A stretch of DNA of 64,000 nt from positions 1-64,000 of the forward strand of contig DYKB01000018.1 in NCBI GenBank assembly GCA_020722815.1, written 5' to 3'. How positions within the stretch are numbered: the stretch's first letter is position 1; each line of letters opens with the position of its first letter. Positions 19,153-28,971 of the stretch are shown here, one piece after another. Source of the DNA: Caldithrix sp. (lineage in GTDB: Bacteria > Zhuqueibacterota > Zhuqueibacteria > Thermofontimicrobiales > Sulfurfontimicrobiaceae). The notes under the pieces are model-generated. The model had not been told where the DNA came from and searched no databases. It saw only the letters and a program-made list of their open reading frames with translations. A program made the position numbers and the translations under genes.

Positions 19153-22100
19153 ATGCGTCAAAAAAATGTAAAATTTATTATAATGTCACTTTTTTTAATG
19201 TTCATCATGAGTGCGGCTTTCGCCAATAATGTTATCGTTTCCCCGGACAGCGTATTGCTGGAGCCGGAACATGGCGTTCATTTTCGCGCCCAGCTTTTTG
19301 ATGAAAATGGTCAGGCTAAAAAAATCGCGCTGGATTCGTATAAATGGACAATTTTGCCTGCGGAAATGGGACGAATCACCGATGACGGTTATTTTATTGC
19401 CGGCAAAAAGCCTGGCCGAGGAAAAGTTCTCGCCACATTGGCCTTCGAAGGGAAGCGCTATGTTGGTGAAGCCGATGTCTGGGTTGGTCGGCCGGAAATG
19501 CCAGACTATAAGGTAAACATTCAGCCGGAACTGGCGGTCGTTCCACCAAAAGATACATTAAAATATAATGTAAGTGTTATCAGTACGGCCAGTCGCGTCG
19601 TGAAAATAAAAAATATTCGCTGGGATGTATATCCAAAAGAACTGGGTACGATCAATTCCCGTGGCATTTTTGTCGCCGGTCCGCAGATAATGGAAGGAAT
19701 GATCATCGCCCATGTTGAAATTGACGGACAGGTTTTAAAAGGCGACGCGCGGGTGATTGTTGCCCCCCGGCCATCGGCACAGATTTCAGGAACGGTGACG
19801 GAATCAGTCAAAGGTGCGCCAATTCAAAAAGCGTTTATCTGGGCGCAGCGCATTGGGAATATTCGCTGGCATGATCGCGCTATGACGAATGAAAAGGGTG
19901 AATATTTATTGAAACACCTGATTCCCGGCCTTTACACCATTCATGCAGTTGGGCACGCTTACATTGGCGAATGGTATGATGATGTCCGTCATTATTGTGA
20001 AGCTAAACCGGTTGAGGTCGCGGCCAAAGATTCGGTTGGCAATATCGATTTTGCACTTGATCCAGGCGCAGCAATTGCTGGTACCGTCATTGTCGAGAAG
20101 GATAAATCTTCGCTGAAAGGCGTTCACCTTGTCGCGCATCTGGTCGTCAATCCAACGATTAAATATCATGCGGTAACCGATGAAAAAGGCGGATATTTGA
20201 TAGAAGGTTTAACCAGTGGTACATACAAGGTAATGGCGGAAAAAGAGGGTTACAAAGCTGAATGGTACGACAATAAAGCGCGACCTGAACTGGCCGATCT
20301 GGTCGTCGTTGAAGTACCGAAGACAACCGAGGGCATCAATTTTGCCTTGGCCACAGCTACTGCCATAACGGGTGTCGTAAAAGATGTGAAGACTGGCAAG
20401 CCAATTCCGGGCGCACGCGTGTATGCAAAGTATTGGATGACGAATATATTTTCACCCCGTGAAGTTTTTGAATCCCGCACTAATAAAAATGGTGAATATA
20501 TTATTCAGGTTCTTCGCGCTGGAAATTATCTGGTTGTTGCCGCAGCAAATGGCTATTTAACCGAAATGTATAAAGATGCCTATCGAATCCAGGATGCCAC
20601 GGCGGTAAAAGTAACTGAAAATAACCATACCACCGGTATCGATTTCGATTTGGTGATGCTGGGTGGAATGACTGGCCTGGTAACGGCTGAAGCAACTGGT
20701 GAGCCGATTGAGGGCGCGGTTGTCGAGGCTTTTCTGGAAGGGCCGAAAAATAGTCGCACCTTAAATCCTGTTTATCGGACGCGTACTGATTCCAATGGCG
20801 TTTACCTTTTTAAAGCGATGAAGGCCGGCAAATATCTGGTTCGGGCTGCTGCTAAAAATTTTCTCCCGGAATTTTTCGAAAATGCGACTTCAGTTAGCGA
20901 AGCAAAATTCATCCCGGTTGAAGATTCAACATTAACAAAAAAAATAAACTTCTCGTTGAAAAGCGGTGGTATCATTTCCGGTATTGTAAAATCCGCCGAA
21001 GATTCCAAGCCGATCTTCAAGAGTGTTGTCTATGTCCAAAAGGTTCGATCAAATGTTGTTTTGCATAGCTATACCAACGAAGAAGGCAAATTTAAAGTCG
21101 AAGGCCTGCCTTCTGGTGAATATATCGCCTGGGCGAAGGCGCGTGGATTTCATTCACTCTTTTATGATAGTGTAAAATACCTGAAAGAAGCAACTAAGAT
21201 AAAAGTTGTTGCCCCAGATGAAACGCCTGATATTAATTTTAACCTCCCGCCGATTAAAAATGTCGACGGCGTCATAGCTGGACAGGTGATGAAACTCAAT
21301 CTGGACACCTTGACTGCGGCCAACATTCCGACTGAACCGATTGAAGGTGCCTGGGTCATTGCCCTGCCAATTCAAAGAAATATTCCCGTCGGCATGCCAC
21401 ATTGGACGGTGACCGATGAAAAAGGCGAATATAAGCTGACCCACCTGAAGCCCGGGAAATATATTGTTGCAAGCTGGGCAGAAGGCTTTATAGGCGAATT
21501 TTATGATGATGTCCGTCATTGGCAAGAAGCAAAACCGGTGGTTGTCGAGACTGATTTAGTCACCGGCAATATAAATTTTGTTCTGGATACTATCCCGGCA
21601 GGTGTGTATGAAATCGCCGGTCGTGTTACCAATGGCGCGGGTGAAGGTGTTGATGAGGCCATGGTCTATGCGATTTCTGATTCTGGTGTCAGCGGTTTCA
21701 CCGTTACCGATGCTGAAGGTTTTTATAATATGGGTGATTTAATACCGGGTGATTATAAACTGGAAGTCAGTCGGGTCGATTATGGTGATGGCTATTGGGG
21801 TGGCAATGACCTGAATTCGGCACAAACGATTACCGTTGGTGAAAAACAGACGGTTACAAATGCGGATATTAAATTAGGCGTAATTACTGCGGTAGAAAGC
21901 GATGTGGACGCCAATTCAATTCCAACGCATTTCGAGTTAGCACAAAATTATCCCAATCCGTTCAATCCCACAACCAATATTCATTATCAGGTTCCCATGA
22001 ATGCCAAAATTATCATCAAAATATATAACATTCTGGGACAGGATATTCGAACCTTGGTCGATAAACACCAGGAAACCGGTAATTATCTCATCCAGTGGGA

Positions 22101-22218
22101 TGGTAAAGATGAAAATGGGAAACTGGTTCCTTCCGGACTCTATTTTTATCAAATGAAAGCCTTCTCGAAAGAAGGAATGGATTTCCAGAAAATCACGAAA
22201 ATGTCGTTGATTAAATAA
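19153..22218 (+). CDS. Secreted CnaB-repeat protein with C-terminal sorting domain
   Basis: A 1021-residue exported protein. The ATG at 19153 has AGGAG 8 bases upstream and begins a signal peptide (IIMSLFLMFIMSAAFA); an earlier in-frame ATG at 19096 lacks this support. Residues about 30-210 form two Ig-like repeats. Seven carboxypeptidase-regulatory/CnaB-like domains follow, each running from I-x-G-x-V through PI-x-GA-x-V to G-x-Y and GEWYDD/GEFYDD-type ends. The last 90 residues (FELAQNYPNPFNPTTNI to SGLYFYQM) are a FlgD-like sorting domain, as used for T9SS-type or related secretion in FCB bacteria. It is probably a surface adhesin or scaffold. A strong terminator follows. Confidence 0.9.
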   Translation: MRQKNVKFIIMSLFLMFIMSAAFANNVIVSPDSVLLEPEHGVHFRAQLFDENGQAKKIALDSYKWTILPAEMGRITDDGYFIAGKKPGRGKVLATLAFEGKRYVGEADVWVGRPEMPDYKVNIQPELAVVPPKDTLKYNVSVISTASRVVKIKNIRWDVYPKELGTINSRGIFVAGPQIMEGMIIAHVEIDGQVLKGDARVIVAPRPSAQISGTVTESVKGAPIQKAFIWAQRIGNIRWHDRAMTNEKGEYLLKHLIPGLYTIHAVGHAYIGEWYDDVRHYCEAKPVEVAAKDSVGNIDFALDPGAAIAGTVIVEKDKSSLKGVHLVAHLVVNPTIKYHAVTDEKGGYLIEGLTSGTYKVMAEKEGYKAEWYDNKARPELADLVVVEVPKTTEGINFALATATAITGVVKDVKTGKPIPGARVYAKYWMTNIFSPREVFESRTNKNGEYIIQVLRAGNYLVVAAANGYLTEMYKDAYRIQDATAVKVTENNHTTGIDFDLVMLGGMTGLVTAEATGEPIEGAVVEAFLEGPKNSRTLNPVYRTRTDSNGVYLFKAMKAGKYLVRAAAKNFLPEFFENATSVSEAKFIPVEDSTLTKKINFSLKSGGIISGIVKSAEDSKPIFKSVVYVQKVRSNVVLHSYTNEEGKFKVEGLPSGEYIAWAKARGFHSLFYDSVKYLKEATKIKVVAPDETPDINFNLPPIKNVDGVIAGQVMKLNLDTLTAANIPTEPIEGAWVIALPIQRNIPVGMPHWTVTDEKGEYKLTHLKPGKYIVASWAEGFIGEFYDDVRHWQEAKPVVVETDLVTGNINFVLDTIPAGVYEIAGRVTNGAGEGVDEAMVYAISDSGVSGFTVTDAEGFYNMGDLIPGDYKLEVSRVDYGDGYWGGNDLNSAQTITVGEKQTVTNADIKLGVITAVESDVDANSIPTHFELAQNYPNPFNPTTNIHYQVPMNAKIIIKIYNILGQDIRTLVDKHQETGNYLIQWDGKDENGKLVPSGLYFYQMKAFSKEGMDFQKITKMSLIK

Positions 22219-22249
22219 GAATCAAGAATCCTTCATTACTCACCAAATT

Positions 22250-22282
22250 ATGGGGAGGAAATTTTTTCCTCCCCATTTTTTT
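22250..22282 (+). terminator. Rho-independent terminator after the CnaB-repeat gene
   Basis: A 12-bp perfect stem, ATGGGGAGGAAA (22250-22261) with TTTCCTCCCCAT (22265-22276), closes a 3-base loop and runs into a T tract. It lies 31 bases after the stop codon and ends the 17418-22218 transcript. Confidence 0.9.
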
Positions 22283-22442
22283 ATAAATTTTTAGCGAAAA
22301 AACTTGAACTTTCAAAAGAGCAAAAAAAACCAAAATATTTTTTTCTACCTCTTTTAACTCTCTATCAAAACAATATTAATCGCCTGTCCTTATTGGAATA
22401 TCATTATCACTGTCTTGTCAATACATTTTTTTGTTGCTTTAT

Positions 22443-22471
22443 TTGACAAAGTTTAATAAATTTGTCGTAAT
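22443..22471 (+). promoter_or_regulatory. Candidate sigma-70 type promoter for the glycyl radical enzyme
   Basis: TTGACA at 22443-22448, a 17-base spacer and CGTAAT at 22466-22471 (4 of 6 to TATAAT) stand about 70 bases before the TTG start at 22540. The -35 is perfect and the -10 is weak. No catabolite or redox operator palindrome was recognised here. Confidence 0.4.
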
Positions 22472-22539
22472 TTCAAAGCGTTATACCCAAATTATAAATG
22501 AATAATTAACCAGTTAAATTTGAATACGAGGAACTTATA

Positions 22540-24903
22540 TTGACAGAGCGGATTCAAAAACTACGAAATCAAAGCATTCAGGCAGTCCCCACCATTACGC
22601 CCGAAAGAGCTTTACTGATAACAGAATTTTATAAAAAAAATGCGCTAAATCGTTTTTCACCCCCGGTGGAACGCGCGTTGGCTTTTAAATACTTTTTTGA
22701 AAATCGAACGATTTGTATAAATCCGCACGAATTGATTGTGGGTGAACGCGGACCGGTTCCCAAAGCGGTTCCGACCTATCCGGAATTGACAACGCATACG
22801 ATCCGCGACCTCGAAATTCTGGATTCGCGGGCAAAAGTTCCGTATCGAGTCGATGCTGAAACCAAAAAAATTTACCAGGAAGTGATTATCCCCTTCTGGC
22901 AGGGGAAAACGCTCCGGGAAAAAATTTTTAACGAGATGCACCCGGAATGGAAAGAAGCCTATCAGGCTGGCATTTTCACTGAGTTTATGGAGCAACGCGC
23001 GCCAGGTCACACCGTGCTGGATGATAAAATTTATCGAAACGGGATGCTGGATTTTATTCAACGAATTCAGACAAATATTGAAAAACTTGATTTTCTCAAT
23101 GATCCGAAAGCGTATAACAAGCGTGAAGAATTACGCGGCATGACCATCGCAGCAGAAGCACTCATCATATTTGCCCGACGCCATGCGCAAAAAGCGGCGG
23201 AGCTGGCCGCACAGGAATCTGATCCTGTCCGCAAGCTGGAATTAAAACAAATCGAATCCGTCTGTTCATATATACCCGCCCATGCGCCCCGAACCTTTTG
23301 GGAAGCCTTGCAATATTACTGGTTCGTCCATCTGGGGGTCATTTCAGAACTTAATCCCTGGGATTCCTTTAATCCCGGAAAACTGGATCAGCACCTTTAT
23401 CCATTTTATCAAAAAGAAATAAGCGAAGGCACGCTGACGCATGAAAAAGCAAAAGAGCTATTGGAAGCCTTCTGGATTAAATTTAATAATCAGCCAGCGC
23501 CGCCAAAAGTCGGTGTTACAGCAGAAGAGAGTGCAACTTACGCGGATTTCGCGCAAATAAATGCCGGCGGCGTCAAACCCGATGGTTCAGATGCGGTCAA
23601 TGAAATCTCTTTTCTCATGATGGATGTGGTCAAGGAAATGCGGTTGATTCAACCCAGCCCATCGGTTCAAATCAGTGAAAAAACGCCGGATCAATTTCTG
23701 ATGAAAGTAATGGACGTCATAAAAGTTGGACTCGGCCAGCCATCCATTTTTAATACCGATGCGGTGGTTCAGGAACTGGTGCGCCAGGGAAAATCGTTAC
23801 AGGATGCCCGGAATGGCGGCACCAGTGGCTGTGTGGAAACCGGTGCTTTTGGAAAAGAAAACTACAATTTGACCGGCTATTTCAATCTCATGAAAGTTCT
23901 GGAAATCACTTTAAATAATGGAATTGATCCTCGAACGGGGAAAAAAATTGGTCTGGAAACTGGTAATCCCACTGATTTTAAAAATTTTGGAGACCTCATC
24001 AACGCTTTCCGAAAACAAGTGCTCCATTTTATTGAAATAAAAATCAAGGGAAATAATATTATCGAGCGTCTTTACGCGGATTATATGCCGGTTCCGTTCC
24101 TTTCATTATTAATCGATGATTGTATCGACCGTGGTCAGGATTATCACGATGGCGGGGCGCGTTATAACACGAGTTATATTCAGGGAGTTGGTTTGGGGAG
24201 CATCACCGACGCCCTCACGGCAATCAAATACAATGTTTTTGATAAAAATCGATTTAGTTTATTGGAATTATTGACCGCTTTGAAACAGGATTTCGAAGGT
24301 CATGAAAAATTGCGGGAAATTTTATTGCATCAAACGCCAAAATTTGGCAATGATGATGATTATGCCGATGAAATCATGAAAACGGTTTTCGAAATTTACT
24401 TTGCCGCCGTCGAAGGGCGAAAAAATACAAAAGGCGGCGAATATCATATTAATCTGCTGCCAACAACGGTGCACATTTATTTCGGCTCCGTTATTAATGC
24501 CACTCCCGACGGACGGAAGGCCGGCACACCACTCTCGGAAGGCATTTCGCCGGTCCAGGGTATGGATCGAAAAGGCCCCACGGCTGTTATCAAATCAGTT
24601 TCCAAAATGGACCACATTCGAACCGGCGGCACGCTCCTGAATATGAAATTTTCACCACAAATTTTTGACACGCGGGAAGGGGCAACCAAAGTCGCCCAAC
24701 TTATCCGTACGCATTTTAAATTAATGGCGCATCATGTTCAATTTAATGTCGTGACAGCCGAAAAGCTGCGCGATGCCCAGAAGAATCCTGATAAATATCG
24801 TAATTTGATTGTTCGCGTGGCCGGTTATAGTGACTATTTTGTGGATTTAGGGAAAAATTTACAGGAAGAAATCATTCGCCGGACCGAACATCTGGAAGTT
24901 TAA
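22540..24903 (+). CDS. hypD: Glycyl radical enzyme, probable trans-4-hydroxy-L-proline dehydratase
   Basis: A 787-residue glycyl radical enzyme. The C-terminal radical loop is RVAGYSDYF with Gly762, and the thiyl Cys is Cys431 in SGCVETGAFG. C. difficile HypD has, as I recall, His160, Phe152, Ser334, Asp339, Phe340, Cys434, Glu436, Tyr450, Thr645 and Gly765; this protein has the same residues at positions exactly three lower (H157, F149, S331, D336, F337, C431, E433, Y447, T642, G762). That makes dehydration of trans-4-hydroxyproline to pyrroline-5-carboxylate the best call, not hydrogenase-maturation HypD. The start is TTG. No activating radical-SAM enzyme and no proC gene are adjacent. Anaerobic use of proline-rich protein is implied. 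Confidence 0.85.
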   Translation: MTERIQKLRNQSIQAVPTITPERALLITEFYKKNALNRFSPPVERALAFKYFFENRTICINPHELIVGERGPVPKAVPTYPELTTHTIRDLEILDSRAKVPYRVDAETKKIYQEVIIPFWQGKTLREKIFNEMHPEWKEAYQAGIFTEFMEQRAPGHTVLDDKIYRNGMLDFIQRIQTNIEKLDFLNDPKAYNKREELRGMTIAAEALIIFARRHAQKAAELAAQESDPVRKLELKQIESVCSYIPAHAPRTFWEALQYYWFVHLGVISELNPWDSFNPGKLDQHLYPFYQKEISEGTLTHEKAKELLEAFWIKFNNQPAPPKVGVTAEESATYADFAQINAGGVKPDGSDAVNEISFLMMDVVKEMRLIQPSPSVQISEKTPDQFLMKVMDVIKVGLGQPSIFNTDAVVQELVRQGKSLQDARNGGTSGCVETGAFGKENYNLTGYFNLMKVLEITLNNGIDPRTGKKIGLETGNPTDFKNFGDLINAFRKQVLHFIEIKIKGNNIIERLYADYMPVPFLSLLIDDCIDRGQDYHDGGARYNTSYIQGVGLGSITDALTAIKYNVFDKNRFSLLELLTALKQDFEGHEKLREILLHQTPKFGNDDDYADEIMKTVFEIYFAAVEGRKNTKGGEYHINLLPTTVHIYFGSVINATPDGRKAGTPLSEGISPVQGMDRKGPTAVIKSVSKMDHIRTGGTLLNMKFSPQIFDTREGATKVAQLIRTHFKLMAHHVQFNVVTAEKLRDAQKNPDKYRNLIVRVAGYSDYFVDLGKNLQEEIIRRTEHLEV

Positions 24904-24917
24904 TTTTACAAAATTGA

Positions 24918-25406
24918 TTAATTGGCTGCATTCAGCCTGTCCAGCAGCTTCTGGAATGCAGCCATGGCGGTTTGTTCGCGAATTTCTTCACGATTTCCGC
25001 GAAATAAATATCGGTCAATCTGGATATTATGCCCAATAAGCTGGCCAATAATAACCGTTCCCACCGGTTTCTCGGATGTTCCACCTGTTGGCCCGGCGAT
25101 TCCGCTCACCGCCAATGCCAGATTGCTTCCAGTAGCTTCACAAATTCCCTTCAGCATCTCCCGAACAGTTTCTTCACTCACCGCACCATATTTTTTTAAA
25201 GTCTCTTCAGAAACTCCTAACCATTTTATTTTCATGGTGTTAGAATAGGATACCACCCCCCCGGGAAAAATCTGAGATGACCCGGAAATATCCGTTATCA
25301 GTTTTGCTAACAATCCCCCAGTACACGATTCTGCTGTTGACAGGGTCATATTTTTTTGATTCAATAATTGAACGAGTTTTTGAACGATTGTATGAATTTC
25401 CGTCAT
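24918..25406 (-). CDS. pncC: Nicotinamide-nucleotide amidase (CinA C-terminal domain)
   Basis: A 162-residue stand-alone CinA C-terminal domain, which hydrolyses nicotinamide mononucleotide to nicotinate mononucleotide. It shows the whole family pattern: [22 protein letters not shown] (catalytic Ser/Thr region near residue 23), [22 protein letters not shown] and [14 protein letters not shown]. The N-terminal molybdopterin-binding-like domain of full CinA is absent, as in E. coli PncC. It converges on the glycyl radical enzyme gene with a gap of 14 bases. Confidence 0.92.
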   Translation of the reverse strand: MTEIHTIVQKLVQLLNQKNMTLSTAESCTGGLLAKLITDISGSSQIFPGGVVSYSNTMKIKWLGVSEETLKKYGAVSEETVREMLKGICEATGSNLALAVSGIAGPTGGTSEKPVGTVIIGQLIGHNIQIDRYLFRGNREEIREQTAMAAFQKLLDRLNAAN

Positions 25407-25542
25407 TTTAGCCTTCTCATTTTAAAAATAATAAATTAAAAAAATGCTTTTGAATGCATTCTATAAACAGGAGTGCCGCGACTTTATGCGCTGCACTTTC
25501 AATTAATTAAAAAATTATACGCGAATCCAATAGATCAATTTA

Positions 25543-27627
25543 CTAAAATTTATTTTCCTGTGCCACAGCAAACAATTTTTCCCATACTTCATGAGCATCA
25601 GGATTGGCTGCCGCCGCCTGTTGATAAGCTGCATACGCTTTTTCGGATTGATTTTTCTTCTGATAGCGATCGCCTAAAAATTCATAAAACTCAGAAATCT
25701 TTTCGTTTTTCGAAAGCCGTGAAATTGCTAATTCACCAATAGCCATAAATTTATCTGACATTCCCGGTTCAAGTCTTCTCTCAATAAGTGATAAAATAAT
25801 AAGAAAGTCATTGGAATCCGAATCATTCGCTGGAAGCATTAAAATCGCCTTTTTTAATTTATCCAATCCCAGGTCTGATTGGCCATTTTCTACAGCCAAT
25901 ACCGCCTGAACAACACAAGTCGTAGAAATATAAGCTGAATCTTCCGGAAGCGACTCAAGCAATTCATCCATATCCTGAATCCCTTCAGAAAAAGCGCGAT
26001 AGAGGGTATAAGTACTTAATAACTGCCAGTTCGATTCATCCAGTTTGTTTTCAAAAGTCTGTTTATTATTAAGTTGAAAATTTAAATATTCCCGATACAC
26101 ACCCATATATCGGTTCGCTAATTCAATTTTCCCCATTTTTCTGAGAATCAGGACAAGTTTCATCAATGGAATATCAATAAATTTTTCCTGTACGACCATT
26201 TTTTGGATTGAATCGGGTTGCATTTTCAGATTTGGGTCCGGCAACAAATGCCGGATGGTCGGTTCAGCCAGAAAATCGGTCGCAAATGCCTGGTTTAGAT
26301 GTTCCAATGCCAAATGATATTTTCCGGCCCAATACATTGCATCCGCAACAAGCCGATGAAGGCCCTCATCCCGCGCGATCATCAGCTCACCAGTTGGCGA
26401 TTTGATAATTGGACAGTAATGGGGTGATCCAAACAATCCGGTTTCATACACTTTATAATATGCCGAATAATCAAGGTCTGGATGACTGGAAAATGAACGG
26501 ATATTTTCTTCGATAAAATTCGGTTTAAAATCCAGCAATTTTACCAATCGGTTTTCCCGCTTTTTCCCATACAAACTATTAAAAATGTCTCTTAATTCGA
26601 CTTCATCCGGGGAAATTGCTGGCAGATTGTTATCTTCTTTTATTGTATAATAAATCTCCCCGGTATTACCCCAGCCAAAGTACCGATCGAGATTATCAAA
26701 CGTTAGTTTCACCGGCGATTTAGCAGCACAATCGATAATCCACAGATTTTTCAAAGAGTCAGGACCGGATACAATGGCGATTTTTTTCCCATCCGGCGAC
26801 CAATCAAAATCAATAATTCCCTGGTCATTTTGAAAAATTACCGATTCAATTTGACCCGTTGAATCGGCTATCGACAATTCCGATGGCTGATAAGTCTTGT
26901 CGCGATCTTTCTTTTTCACTTCGATTTGTCGATTGAGGGCAATTTTACACCCGTCCGGTGACCACTGGTGCGCCTGAATTTCATCACCTTTATATATCTG
27001 CTGCAAATCTGTCCCATTACTACGAATTGACCACAGGCCATCCATTGATGAATTTTCATGATGCTGAACGATAAAGCTAATCAAATTGCGATTCGGCACC
27101 GCCACCGGAAGCAGCCTGTTGCACGGTGCCTGAAATAAAATCTGATTTTTTTTTCCGGCAATATCAACTGAATTGAGCGATTTTCTCTCCGCGAGCCAGT
27201 CCACCCAGATAACCTGATTTTGTGCTGGTGACCAGAATGGATTTATCCGCTGATCCAGCTTTTTCAAATTGGAAAATTTCAATTCAACCAATTTTTGAAC
27301 TGATTTTTGGGAAACCGACCAGACAAAAATTTGGTAGTTTTTATCTGATGATTTGGAAAATAACACATATTCGCCATCTTTTGAATAAAGTGGTTCATGA
27401 AAATGCATGTTACCGGGTTTAATTGAATCAATAACCACGATTTCCCCGGGGCTATTCTCAGAAATTTGGAGCGATAACAATTCCCGGGATTCCAGACTAT
27501 TCAGTACCATTTGATCATTTTGCGGTGACCAGGAGAATTCATCACCACGGGGCGCATTTTCTTTGCAGGACATGACAGGCAAAATGCAGATGAGCAGCAC
27601 AATTAAAAGAAAAAATTTATTTTTCAT
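25543..27627 (-). CDS. PD40 beta-propeller lipoprotein with TPR-like C-terminus
   Basis: A 694-residue predicted lipoprotein. The ATG at 27627 is preceded by a G-rich ribosome site and starts a signal with lipobox VMSC at about Cys21; a start 12 codons upstream is less likely. Residues about 40-330 hold TolB/PD40 propeller blades, shown by repeated WSPQN, WSPDG and W-SxDG turns, for example HQWSPDGCKIAL and FDWSPDGKKIAI. The C-terminal half is helical, ending in a TPR-type repeat (FLGDRYQKKNQSEKAYAAY). Its first 11 bases overlap the end of the BamD-like gene, so the two are co-translated. Partner binding at the outer membrane is likely; enzymatic activity is not evident. Confidence 0.85.
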   Translation of the reverse strand: MKNKFFLLIVLLICILPVMSCKENAPRGDEFSWSPQNDQMVLNSLESRELLSLQISENSPGEIVVIDSIKPGNMHFHEPLYSKDGEYVLFSKSSDKNYQIFVWSVSQKSVQKLVELKFSNLKKLDQRINPFWSPAQNQVIWVDWLAERKSLNSVDIAGKKNQILFQAPCNRLLPVAVPNRNLISFIVQHHENSSMDGLWSIRSNGTDLQQIYKGDEIQAHQWSPDGCKIALNRQIEVKKKDRDKTYQPSELSIADSTGQIESVIFQNDQGIIDFDWSPDGKKIAIVSGPDSLKNLWIIDCAAKSPVKLTFDNLDRYFGWGNTGEIYYTIKEDNNLPAISPDEVELRDIFNSLYGKKRENRLVKLLDFKPNFIEENIRSFSSHPDLDYSAYYKVYETGLFGSPHYCPIIKSPTGELMIARDEGLHRLVADAMYWAGKYHLALEHLNQAFATDFLAEPTIRHLLPDPNLKMQPDSIQKMVVQEKFIDIPLMKLVLILRKMGKIELANRYMGVYREYLNFQLNNKQTFENKLDESNWQLLSTYTLYRAFSEGIQDMDELLESLPEDSAYISTTCVVQAVLAVENGQSDLGLDKLKKAILMLPANDSDSNDFLIILSLIERRLEPGMSDKFMAIGELAISRLSKNEKISEFYEFLGDRYQKKNQSEKAYAAYQQAAAANPDAHEVWEKLFAVAQENKF

Positions 27628-28315
27628 AATTATTTCCCCCCTTTGATAATCGATGCTGGGCAAATTGAGCCCACGAACTGCCAGGATATTCCTTAATTAG
27701 CAACTGATACCATGAAGCCGCTTCTACAGAATCCTTCAATTGATATTCATAAAGCGTCCCGAGCCGGAAATAGACATCATCCTTCAATTTGGAATCAGGG
27801 AATTCCTTGATAAATTTTTTAAAATTTTCAACGGCAGTTGTAAAATTTCCTTCACGAATCAATAAATTTGTCTGCTGCAAACAGGCATCAGCCCGGGCCG
27901 AATTTTCCGGATAAAATGCCAGAAATTGCTGATAAGTTTGAATGGCATCGTCTGTTTTATTCAAATGAAATTGATAAATCCTCGCCATACTTAAAAGTCC
28001 ATCCGCAGCAATATCATTATCGGGATAAGTCGATAGCAATTTTTGATAATAGGCGATGGCATCCTCATAATGTCCCAAAACTTCATTCAATTTGCCAAGT
28101 TTAAAGCAGGCGGTTGGGGCATAAGCACGCTCCGGCGCCTGAATGAGGATCTGTTCATAATTTTTACGGCAGGCGGTGATTGAATGATAATTTTGGACGA
28201 TTTTTGTTTCCAAAGCTTCAGCTTCGTTAAAAACCTTCTGAAGCGGATCCTGTTTTTCGCATCCAGAAATGAAAATGATGATAATAACAGGTAATAACAA
28301 ATATTTTCTCAGCAT
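27617..28315 (-). CDS. TPR lipoprotein, BamD/YbgF-like
   Basis: A 232-residue lipoprotein. The ATG at 28315 follows GGAGGAG; the signal ends with lipobox ISGC. Five TPR-like repeats follow, of the A-x2-CFKLGKL...Y-x-DAIAYYQKLLSTYPDN type, the arrangement found in BamD (outer membrane protein assembly) and CpoB/YbgF. Being linked to an ECF sigma factor and a propeller lipoprotein, it is more likely a dedicated subunit of the surface complex than the housekeeping BamD, but that is inference. It overlaps the next gene by 11 bases. Confidence 0.85.
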   Translation of the reverse strand: MLRKYLLLPVIIIIFISGCEKQDPLQKVFNEAEALETKIVQNYHSITACRKNYEQILIQAPERAYAPTACFKLGKLNEVLGHYEDAIAYYQKLLSTYPDNDIAADGLLSMARIYQFHLNKTDDAIQTYQQFLAFYPENSARADACLQQTNLLIREGNFTTAVENFKKFIKEFPDSKLKDDVYFRLGTLYEYQLKDSVEAASWYQLLIKEYPGSSWAQFAQHRLSKGGNNYEK

Positions 28316-28431
28316 ATAAATCTCCTCCATTTTACTTTTTGAAAAAATGCATCTTTAAATTGGAGAGGGGGGGGATCGATCACAAATTCATAACTTTATT
28401 AATTTGAAATTTAGATAATCAATGGGTGAAA

Positions 28432-28956
28432 TTAATTTTTTCGAAGCGTCGCATCCCTGAAATCATTTAACTTATTGGCATCTGGATAAAATTTTTGAAA
28501 ATAGGATGAATATTTTTTTAAGTAATCAGCTTCGGTGCCGGAACGGTTGGAACGGACATATTTCTCAATCTGAAAAGTTGGTGTTGTATTGGTCAGGGAT
28601 ATAAGTGTATCCTGCGCGCTTGATTCCTGAAAAACTTGATACGCCAGGAATTCGATTCCAAAGGTGATAAGCAAAGTCGCCGCAATTGTGAAAATGACAC
28701 GTCGGAGTGGCCCTTGTTGCCGCGAAGAGACCGGTTCAATTTGCCCCAATTTTACATTCAGTTCCTGATCAAAATTTTGCAGGAGCATCACTGGATGATA
28801 TTTATCGAACAGGGAAAGGGTCTGCCGCAATTCCTGTTCTTCCCGGGCGCAAGTTTCACAAATGCCCAGATGCGCGTGCAGTTCCATTACTTCTTTAAAT
28901 GGCAACTCTCCCTGTAAATAAGCGGTCATATTTTCCTGATACTTTTGACAATCCAC
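28432..28956 (-). CDS. Zinc-finger anti-sigma factor
   Basis: A 174-residue single-pass membrane protein. The cytoplasmic N-terminus has the ZAS motif: Cys3, then H29-x3-C33-x2-C36. Residues about 90-115 form one TM helix (VIFTIAATLLITFGIEFLAY), and the extracytoplasmic tail is about 60 residues. It starts at GTG 28956 with AAGGAA in front, 15 bases after the stop of the sigma-factor gene. By family it binds and silences the ECF sigma factor until an envelope signal releases it. Confidence 0.9.
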   Translation of the reverse strand: MDCQKYQENMTAYLQGELPFKEVMELHAHLGICETCAREEQELRQTLSLFDKYHPVMLLQNFDQELNVKLGQIEPVSSRQQGPLRRVIFTIAATLLITFGIEFLAYQVFQESSAQDTLISLTNTTPTFQIEKYVRSNRSGTEADYLKKYSSYFQKFYPDANKLNDFRDATLRKN

Positions 28957-28971
28957 GACTTTTTTCCTTAT

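Noticed and set aside
19789..21670. DNA-level tandem repeats in the CnaB gene
   Set aside because: The seven domains are similar as protein but diverged in DNA; there are no long exact repeats.
22540..24903. Pyruvate formate-lyase or glycerol dehydratase
   Set aside because: A single Cys in SGCVETG rather than PFL's CysCys; active-site positions fit HypD better.
27617..28315. Housekeeping BamD
   Set aside because: TPR layout fits, but location with ECF sigma and a propeller lipoprotein argues for a specialised paralogue; cannot be settled without the rest of the genome.
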